A stretch of 10,318 nt of DNA from Anaerolineales bacterium UBA3071. GTDB taxonomy: Bacteria; Chloroflexota; Anaerolineae; UBA3071. A model generated the notes under the pieces. It made no database searches and had not been told where the DNA came from. It saw nothing but the letters and a program-made list of their open reading frames with translations. Positions 7,001 to 10,318 of the stretch are shown here, piece after piece. Numbering within the stretch: position 1 is the first letter of the stretch; every line of letters starts with the position of its first letter. The stretch covers positions 1 to 10,318 of the forward strand of contig DFBV01000008.1 of assembly GCA_002366755.1 (NCBI GenBank), in the 5' to 3' direction. Both the position numbers and the translations under genes were made by a program.

Positions 7001-7938
7001 TCCAGCAGGTCGTAAATCGGCATCAACTCCTGGCAGGCCTCGGGCAACTGTTCTTCCATGTCGGCCACGGGATGTGGGGTGCGGATGCCGGCCACCACGT
7101 CCTCGCCCTGGGCGTTGAGCAGGTATTCGCCGTACACCGCCTTTTCGCCGGTGGCCGGATTGCGGGTGAAGCCCACGCCAGAACCGGAGTCCCAGCCCAT
7201 GTTACCGAAAACCACCGTCTGCACGTTGACGGCGGTGCCCCAGTCATGGGACAGTCCTTCGGCATTGCGGTAGGCCACAGCCGGCGCTCCGAACCAGGAG
7301 TCGAAGACGGCAGCAGTAGCCTGGTAGAGTTGCTCGTAGGGATCGTCGGGAAATTCCTCGCCCAACTCCTTCTTGTAGAGCGCCTTGAAGCCCTTAACCA
7401 CATCCTTGAGCATGTCGGTGGTCAAGTCAGTGTCCTGGCCGCCGTCGGTCTTGGCCTTGTACTCGTTCAGGATGTGCTCAAAGGTTTGGCGGTCTATCCC
7501 CTTAACGATGTTCCCGAACATCTGGATGAGGCGGCGATAGGCATCCCAGGCAAAGCGCTCGTTGCCGGTCAGCTTGGCCAGGCCCTGGAGCGTGTCGGCG
7601 TTGAGGCCGATGTTGAGCACGGTGTCCATCATGCCGGGCATGGAGACGCGAGCACCGGAGCGGCTGGAGACCAGCAGGGGATTGCTGGGATCGCCGAACT
7701 TCTTGCCCGCCTGTTCCTCTACCGTCTTCATGGCCTGCAATACCTGCTCCCACATCCCTTCGGGGAACTGTTCGCCAGCCTCGAAGTAGGCGGTGCAGGC
7801 CTCGGTGGTGATGGTGAAGCCCGGCGGCACCGGCAGGCCGATGTTGGTCATCTCCGCCAGCCCGGCGCCTTTGCCGCCGAGCAGGTTGCGCATGTCCCTG
7901 TCACCTTCGCTGAAGGGATACACCCATTTCTTGGTCAT
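4021..7938 (-). CDS. ppdK: Pyruvate, phosphate dikinase containing an in-frame intein
   Basis: PPDK reversibly converts pyruvate, ATP and phosphate to PEP, AMP and PPi in the cytosol. The precursor is 1305 residues; removing the 417-residue intein leaves 888, the normal bacterial PPDK size. Extein landmarks: ATP-grasp-like nucleotide-binding domain at 1-340 (GGKGAGLAEM, SSRSGARVSMPGMMDTVLNI, TRTGKRTA); phosphohistidine swivel domain with TQHGGMT, interrupted, then SHAAVVARGWGKPC with phospho-carrier H876 (second residue after the intein); and PEP/pyruvate barrel with GLCRTEHMFF (R984), VIMRLIDPP (R1040), FSFGTNDLTQMT and GICGEHGGEP with catalytic C1262. All catalytic residues I looked for are kept, so the spliced enzyme should be active. 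The ATG at 7938 has a perfect AGGAGG 12 nt upstream. The gene has its own consensus promoter and a structured leader, and stands alone in its unit. Confidence 0.97.
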   Translation of the reverse strand: MTKKWVYPFSEGDRDMRNLLGGKGAGLAEMTNIGLPVPPGFTITTEACTAYFEAGEQFPEGMWEQVLQAMKTVEEQAGKKFGDPSNPLLVSSRSGARVSMPGMMDTVLNIGLNADTLQGLAKLTGNERFAWDAYRRLIQMFGNIVKGIDRQTFEHILNEYKAKTDGGQDTDLTTDMLKDVVKGFKALYKKELGEEFPDDPYEQLYQATAAVFDSWFGAPAVAYRNAEGLSHDWGTAVNVQTVVFGNMGWDSGSGVGFTRNPATGEKAVYGEYLLNAQGEDVVAGIRTPHPVADMEEQLPEACQELMPIYDLLEHHYRDMQDLEFTIERGKLWMLQTRTGKRTAAAAVKIAVDMVNEGLITKKEALLRVTPDQVNQILHPQFDPKAVEEAKESGQLLAKGLNASPGAATGIAVFNADRAAELGEAGQAVILVRPETNPEDVHGMEKSQGVLTQHGGMTCVAGETKVLTDQGFLTAEEAYNHLARGEQLRIMAFDHRSGHSVWRNVIATGLRQADVCTVVVSQTGRAQHNTLRLTPDHKMFIVQNRQLRKKRLADCLNDGDFLCVPGYIPPQDEALVHEAALAYSAGAIFTDGYVNLKPTKGSVTFIQKNTPEKQPFIEAVHTSFAKAFGTPFTYTRQRQTEATLRGRAIAGDVQDSICFHREPAQVLTDTWQGMVRWVLSLDRGSLVHFLAGVLDGDGTFNAEGHRINLFVGKERLLQGIVAAYLRLGIVPQVTNNRDIYNVQVSAGFAEVLEQAKRVKGRERNRLYNHRLLSVRSLFADVVDQVNYMGRVREGIKRNILFGADKIERDLLPICPPQVKSEIEALLNSDLRMYRMRQVGDLEPAPVYNFEVDATDELDRNFVVFTKQYTPVLISNSHAAVVARGWGKPCVAGCEAIKVNPATRSFSVDGREIKEGDFISIDGATGEVFAGLIRTVPPSFEEQVELNTLLGWADKVRRLGVRANADVEKDARQAREFGAEGIGLCRTEHMFFDERARDAVVRMIIAESDEERLAALNEMLPFQEKDFEGVFEAMDGLPVIMRLIDPPMHEFLPPREELIEELTRLRCTDPESPELTEKEKMLQVVNSLWEVNPMMGLRGCRAGIMYKGLTEMQTRAYFQAACRCAKLGIEVIPEVMIPLVGHVNELKLEREKLEAVAKQVMEDEGIEVEYMFGTMIEIPRAALTADEVAEYAQFFSFGTNDLTQMTYGYSRDDAQGKFLMQYVEQGILPFDPFESIDQTGVGKLMKMCVELGRKARPDIEIGICGEHGGEPRSIEFCHKLGLDYVSCSPFRVPIARLAAAQAALKNA
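5317..6567 (-). mobile_element. Intein with LAGLIDADG homing endonuclease, inserted in ppdK
   Basis: This is an in-frame 417-codon insertion, precursor residues 458-874. It starts with Cys1 in CVAGETKVLTDQG (block A), follows GGMT of the host enzyme, and ends VLISN before the host SHAAVV. Block B is TLRLTPDHKMF (T533, H536). Two dodecapeptide motifs, SAGAIFTDG (583-591) and LAGVLDGDG (689-697), keep both metal-binding acids (D590, D696), so the endonuclease looks intact. The block F region is VYNFEVDATDELDRNF (845-860). Splicing chemistry would use Cys1, Asn874 and Ser875. The penultimate histidine is replaced by S873, and the usual block F histidine position appears to be R858. Hand-counted lines are about 52-55% GC in the intein against about 70% in the exteins, consistent with later acquisition. 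No stop or frameshift interrupts it. Confidence 0.95.
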
Positions 7939-7968
7939 CAGAGTCTCGATCCTCCTTGGTTGTTAGTA

Positions 7969-8041
7969 GATTGGTATATTGGTAAACTGGTAAACTGGTA
8001 GGGCGATTGCCCAATCTACCAGTTTACCAATATACCAGCTT
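7969..8041. repeat. Octamer palindrome array A, in the ppdK leader
   Basis: The left half has four units of NNYTGGTA (7969-8000) and the right half has four of the complementary unit, close to ACCARNYT (8010-8041). Positions 7972-7992 pair perfectly with 8017-8037 over 21 bp. GGGC (8001-8004) and GCCC (8009-8012) can pair inside the loop. Because the unit is repeated, alternative registers are possible. The array lies in the predicted ppdK 5' leader, with its near end 13 nt before the AGGAGG ribosome binding site. It belongs to the same family as the arrays at 9103-9172 and 9993-10067. Confidence 0.9.
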
Positions 8042-8109
8042 GAAGTGGCTGGTATTCAGCAAGCAGCCTTTCGACTCGCTTTGTTTTTCGATGCGCGGTC
8101 CCGTATGGG

Positions 8110-8137
8110 ATTATACCTGCCTTATGCCCTTTGTCAA
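8110..8137 (-). promoter_or_regulatory. Consensus sigma70-type promoter of ppdK
   Basis: On the minus strand TTGACA (8137-8132) and TATAAT (8115-8110) are perfect hexamers 16 bp apart. The predicted start near 8103 gives a leader of about 165 nt that includes the palindromic octamer array. A 7-bp inverted repeat (8144-8171) lies just upstream of the -35 box. Confidence 0.8.
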
Positions 8138-8143
8138 AACCAG

Positions 8144-8171
8144 GTGGCCCTTTCGCATAGCATTGGGCCAC
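8144..8171 (-). terminator. Possible terminator of the upstream operon
   Basis: GTGGCCC and GGGCCAC (8165-8171 and 8144-8150, on either strand) form a 7-bp GC-rich stem with a 14-nt loop. On the minus strand it is followed within 4 nt by TTTT. It lies 114 nt past the stop of the lipoprotein gene and just before the ppdK promoter, a sensible place to end the upstream transcript. The loop is long and the T-run short, so this is tentative; it could also be an operator for ppdK. Confidence 0.35.
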
Positions 8172-8284
8172 TTCCTCACACCCTATCGAACTCGGGCAGG
8201 TACTTCACTACCCCTTCCCGCTCTGCCAGCGCTCCTTCCCTCAGCTCCGTTTTTGGTCTTTCACGTCGGATGATTATCATGGTG

Positions 8285-8791
8285 TCACTGCTCTTGCTCC
8301 CGCTCAGCCTGTGCCAAGTACTCTGCCACCAGGCGGCGGTGCTCCCATAACTGCCGCACGCCCCAGTCCTGCATGAAGATGGCCTCCGAACGCAAGGCAG
8401 GGTCCGGATGATCTTCCAGCATGGCCGTCCCCTCGGCCAGCAGTTGATACCCTTCCTTTAGCAGGCGGTGGGCCTCAGCCATCTCCGGAGGAGGGTCAAT
8501 CATGTCCAGTTCCTCGACCAGCGCTTCCAGCACGCTCGCTGGCTGGTCGCGGGCATAGAGGATGGCGAAGTCTGTGGTCACCGGCCGCACCAGCAGCAGG
8601 TAGACGTTGACCTCGGCGTTGACGGCGGGCAAGGGGGCTGCAGCCGTGGGGGAAGGGCTGGGCAGCGGCGTGGGAGTGGGGGTCGGCTGCGCTGCGCAAC
8701 CTGCGATCACCACCACTGCCAGAAGCGCCAGCGGCAGCCAGTCGCAGGCCAGGTTGCCCCTGGCACACCGCTCACGTTTCTTGAGGCTCAT
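8285..8791 (-). CDS. Putative lipoprotein with Thr-Pro linker, function unknown
   Basis: A 168-residue protein with a lipoprotein signal: charged start MSLKKRERCARGN, hydrophobic stretch LPLALLAVVVIAGC and lipidation Cys32. A flexible PTPTPTPLPSPSPT tether follows, so the rest is probably held outside the cytoplasmic membrane. The C-terminal ~110 residues (from NAEVNVYLLLVRP) are acidic and mostly helical in character (VLEALVEELDMI, MAEAHRLLKEGYQLLAEGTAML, LWEHRRLVAEYLAQAE). I do not recognise the family. The start at 8791 is chosen over in-frame ATGs at 8833 and 8845 because the signal peptide begins there; no strong Shine-Dalgarno is visible. The start lies inside the upstream TIGR04076-like gene (20-bp overlap), which suggests translational coupling. 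It is the last gene of the apparent operon. Confidence 0.8.
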   Translation of the reverse strand: MSLKKRERCARGNLACDWLPLALLAVVVIAGCAAQPTPTPTPLPSPSPTAAAPLPAVNAEVNVYLLLVRPVTTDFAILYARDQPASVLEALVEELDMIDPPPEMAEAHRLLKEGYQLLAEGTAMLEDHPDPALRSEAIFMQDWGVRQLWEHRRLVAEYLAQAEREQEQ

Positions 8792-9083
8792 CGCGCCGCC
8801 GCCGTATCTGGAAGACGACCGGATTGAAAGCATCGGGACAGGCATGTGTGGCCACGTCTTTGTCCCGCAGCCAGGGGAATTGCGCGCCGTAGCGCAGGGC
8901 GAACACCTTGGGCAGCATCGAGTACAGGGCGTGAATGCACAGCCTGCCCCGCACGTGCAGCCCGTCGAAGGTCACCTGATCGCCCACCCGGTGGCCGGCG
9001 GTGCACGTCCCCTCCTGTTGGATGACTTCGACGACAATCGTCGCCCCTTCGTCGTCAAAGCATTCCCGTTTCAAGTCGCTCAT
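8772..9083 (-). CDS. TIGR04076-like small protein
   Basis: A 103-residue cytosolic protein that fits the TIGR04076 family of small, uncharacterised proteins. Recognisable features are CTAGHRVGD (C27, H31), GRLCIHALYSMLP (C49), FALRYGAQFPW, then DKDVATHACPDAFNPVVFQIRR (C82). The spaced Cys/His residues could bind a metal, but that is inference. The start at 9083 is set by AGGAGAGGAG directly upstream; a longer in-frame reading from 9161 would translate the octamer array into VPVYQCTD-type sequence and is rejected. The gene sits between the nitrilase-like gene (87 bp away, array B between them) and the lipoprotein gene it overlaps by 20 bp. Biochemical function is unknown. Confidence 0.85.
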   Translation of the reverse strand: MSDLKRECFDDEGATIVVEVIQQEGTCTAGHRVGDQVTFDGLHVRGRLCIHALYSMLPKVFALRYGAQFPWLRDKDVATHACPDAFNPVVFQIRRRRDEPQET

Positions 9084-9093
9084 CTCCTCTCCT
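9084..9093 (-). promoter_or_regulatory. Ribosome binding site of the TIGR04076-like gene
   Basis: AGGAGAGGAG on the minus strand abuts the ATG at 9083; its first AGGAG lies 5 nt from the start codon. It settles the start in favour of MSDLKREC over the upstream reading through the repeat array. Confidence 0.75.
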
Positions 9094-9102
9094 TGGTCGG
9101 TA

Positions 9103-9172
9103 CATTGGTAGACTGGGACATTGGTATATTGGGTCTGTTGACCAACTTCCCAATCTACCAATTTACCAGTCT
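9103..9172. repeat. Octamer palindrome array B
   Basis: The left half (9103-9134) has four units of the NNYTGGTA type and the right half (9141-9172) four of the ACCARNYT type. Positions 9111-9133 and 9149-9171 pair at 20 of 23 positions, with a 15-nt loop that holds GTTG-AC-CAAC. The array fills most of the gap between the nitrilase-like gene and the TIGR04076-like gene, and its right edge provides two bases of the nitrilase TAG stop. Confidence 0.85.
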
Positions 9173-9971
9173 ACTGGCGACCAGTCCCGTAGACATCCGG
9201 CCGGCGGTCGCGGAATACCGGGATGTGCTCCCGCGCTTCGGCCACTCGTTCTATCTCCACCACCGCCGTGAGCAGTATCGCCGTCTCGCCCCCCTCGACG
9301 ATGGCGTTGCCCCAGGGGTCTACGACTGCCGAGTGGCCGCCGAAGGGGGTCTCCTCACTCTTGCCCACGCGGTTGCAGGCCAGCAAGAAGAGCTGGTTCT
9401 CCGCCGCCCGCGCCCGTATCAGCGTCCACCAGACGTCCACGCGGCGGCGGGGCCACTGCGCGGGGAGCATGACCAGCACGGCTCCCTCCAGGGCGTAGTG
9501 GCGGAACAGTTCCGGAAACCGCAGGTCGTAGCAGACGGCCAGCGCGCTGCGGCCCCAGGGCAGGTCGAATACCGGCGCGGCGTTCCCTGCGACCAGGTAG
9601 CGATCCTCCTCCATCAGGCCGAAGAGGTGAACCTTGCGGTACACGCCGGCCAGTTCCCCGGTGGGTGAGAAGAGGGTGGCTGTGTTGAAGATCCCTCCCT
9701 CTCTCGCCTCCAGCAGCGAACTACCGATCCACAGGCCGTGTGTTCGTGCCAGTTCTGCCAGCCAGGCGAACGGCCCCGTGCCCAGCGGGGCGGCGTACCG
9801 CGCGCCGTTGGCCAGATCGAAGCCGCTGCGCCAAAGCTCCGGCAGCAGCACCAGGTCCGAGCCTCGCCGCGCCGCCTCGGCGATGAACGCTTCCGCCTGC
9901 GCTTCGTTCGGTTCCGGCTCGCCGAGGCGGCAGTCCATCTGCGCCAGCGACACGGTCGGCCGAGGGTTCAT
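9171..9971 (-). CDS. Carbon-nitrogen hydrolase (nitrilase superfamily, omega-amidase-like)
   Basis: A 266-residue cytosolic hydrolase that cleaves non-peptide C-N bonds, probably an amide. The Glu-Lys-Cys triad is visible: E45 in LLPELW, K113 in YRKVHLF and C147 in AVCYDLRFPE. The N-terminal beta strand TVSLAQMD and the late GGHSAVVDPWGNAI are also typical of the superfamily. Length is normal. The YRKVHLF and CYDLRFPE context resembles omega-amidase / Nit2 / YafV-like members more than cyanide-type nitrilases, but substrate cannot be assigned. The ATG at 9971 starts the first conserved strand; an AGGAG lies about 15 nt upstream, rather far. A longer reading from 10040 would translate array C and is rejected. 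The gene follows the 5'-nucleotidase-like gene by 86 bp. Confidence 0.93.
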   Translation of the reverse strand: MNPRPTVSLAQMDCRLGEPEPNEAQAEAFIAEAARRGSDLVLLPELWRSGFDLANGARYAAPLGTGPFAWLAELARTHGLWIGSSLLEAREGGIFNTATLFSPTGELAGVYRKVHLFGLMEEDRYLVAGNAAPVFDLPWGRSALAVCYDLRFPELFRHYALEGAVLVMLPAQWPRRRVDVWWTLIRARAAENQLFLLACNRVGKSEETPFGGHSAVVDPWGNAIVEGGETAILLTAVVEIERVAEAREHIPVFRDRRPDVYGTGRQ

Positions 9972-9992
9972 GTGTTCTGTCCGATTCTCCTT

Positions 9993-10067
9993 GACAGGTA
10001 CATCGGTAGATTGGTGCCGCTTTGCTGACCAATCTACCAACTTACCAATCTACCAATCTACCAGCTT
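9993..10067. repeat. Octamer palindrome array C
   Basis: The left half (9993-10016) has three units of the GGTA type. The right half (10028-10067) has five consecutive octamers: three exact ACCAATCT copies, plus ACCAACTT and ACCAGCTT. Positions 9997-10015 pair with 10028-10046 at 16 of 19 positions, including a perfect 11-bp core (10005-10015 with 10028-10038). The right half contains the TAG stop of the 5'-nucleotidase-like gene. Confidence 0.88.
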
Positions 10068-10318
10068 CCCGCTCTTCCGCTGACGACTAGCCGCCCGAGG
10101 TCCGGCACTGGCACCGGCGAGTGTCGCCGCAGATAGTCCTCAATCGCCTCCCGCAGCACGGTGGGCAGTTCGTACTCCACGGCCTCTGGGGGGATGGTGA
10201 AGCTCACGCCTGGAATACCGTCTTCCAGACCGCGGTAGGTCATGCCGCCCATCTCGAAGTCGGTGGCGGCGATGGTGTATCGCTCATCGTCTCGCAGCGA
10301 CTTCTCGCCCACCCAGAC
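10058..10318 (-). CDS. 5'-nucleotidase-like protein, C-terminal end (cut by window edge)
   Basis: Only the last 86 residues are in the window; the reading frame continues past 10318 with no stop. ERYTIAATDFEMGGMTYRGL resembles the YTVATNDFLAxGGDGY segment of the 5'-nucleotidase C-terminal (substrate-binding) domain, and LPTVLREAIEDYLRRHSPV resembles the closing helix of that domain. Full-length relatives are usually exported metallophosphoesterases that dephosphorylate nucleotides. The metal-binding N-terminal domain is outside the window and cannot be checked. The last residues (GRAGSW) run into the octamer array, which supplies the TAG stop, so the natural C-terminus may have been altered by the repeat. 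A GTG at 10312 is inside the domain and is not the real start. Confidence 0.65.
   Translation of the reverse strand, partial: VWVGEKSLRDDERYTIAATDFEMGGMTYRGLEDGIPGVSFTIPPEAVEYELPTVLREAIEDYLRRHSPVPVPDLGRLVVSGRAGSW

Larger units (their letters stand above)
7939..8284. other. 346-bp spacer between the lipoprotein gene and ppdK
   Basis: Reading towards ppdK on the minus strand, this gap holds about 110 bp with nothing recognisable (8284-8172), a hairpin (8171-8144), the ppdK promoter (8137-8110), leader sequence, the octamer palindrome (8041-7969) and the ppdK ribosome binding site AGGAGG (7956-7951). I see no coding sequence with a plausible start, no tRNA and no known riboswitch signature. Confidence 0.7.

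Noticed and set aside
6499..8001. 500-codon open frame on the plus strand opposite ppdK
   Set aside because: It lies antisense to well-conserved PPDK and intein sequence, has no recognisable protein features, and is explained by GC-rich codon bias keeping the opposite strand open.
7969..8041. Intrinsic terminator or riboswitch
   Set aside because: The stem is AT-containing and followed by the ppdK ribosome binding site rather than a T-run, and it matches no riboswitch core; it is better described as a copy of the octamer array family.
8007..8273. Small plus-strand gene of 88 codons beside ppdK
   Set aside because: Its start is translated octamer repeat (NLPVYQYTS), and the rest runs antisense to the ppdK leader and promoter with no family resemblance.
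9084..9161. Longer N-terminus of the TIGR04076-like protein
   Set aside because: It translates array B; AGGAGAGGAG points to the start at 9083.
9972..10040. Longer N-terminus of the nitrilase-like protein
   Set aside because: The extra residues come from octamer array C and are not nitrilase-like; homology begins at MNPRPTVSLAQMD.
7969..10067. CRISPR array
   Set aside because: Units are 8 bp and contiguous, arranged as palindromes without unique spacers, and no cas genes are present.

Overview
The window looks like a chromosomal segment from a GC-rich bacterium, most likely a member of the Chloroflexota (Anaerolineae or a relative). The grounds are the long Thr-Pro linkers in two exported proteins, the DUF11 / glycosidase / PPC / YVTN-propeller architecture, a small TIGR04076-type protein, and intergenic arrays of an 8-bp ACCAATCT-like unit. 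The assignment is an inference from style; no marker RNA is present. Every gene I can support lies on the minus strand, so transcription runs from position 10318 towards 1.

Right part (10318 to 8285): an operon-like run of four genes. In transcription order these are the C-terminal end of a 5'-nucleotidase-like protein cut by the window edge, a nitrilase-superfamily amidohydrolase, a TIGR04076-like small protein, and a lipoprotein that overlaps the previous gene by 20 bp. The first two gaps are about 87 bp each and are filled by palindromic octamer arrays that also supply the stop codon of the upstream gene.

Middle (8284 to 4021): a consensus sigma70-type promoter drives ppdK (pyruvate, phosphate dikinase) through a leader of about 165 nt that holds a third octamer array with a perfect 21-bp inverted repeat. 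ppdK is interrupted in frame by a 417-residue intein with a two-motif LAGLIDADG homing endonuclease. The intein sits directly before the Ser-His that contains the phospho-carrier histidine, so the enzyme cannot work until the intein splices out. The intein lacks the usual histidines at its C-terminal splice junction.

Left part (4020 to 1): a 263-bp spacer with several hairpins precedes a 986-residue secreted protein. In it a clan GH-A-like glycosidase domain is inserted inside a DUF11 Ig-like domain, followed by a Thr-Pro linker, a PPC-like domain and a seven-bladed YVTN-type propeller. A 206-bp spacer with hairpins and a perfect TTGACA-17-TATAAT promoter then leads into dnaG, whose first 196 codons are in the window.

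The dnaG, secreted-protein, ppdK and 5'-nucleotidase-to-lipoprotein blocks appear to be separate units with no evident shared pathway. The most notable items are the active-site intein in PPDK, the nested glycosidase domain, and the recurring palindromic octamer arrays.
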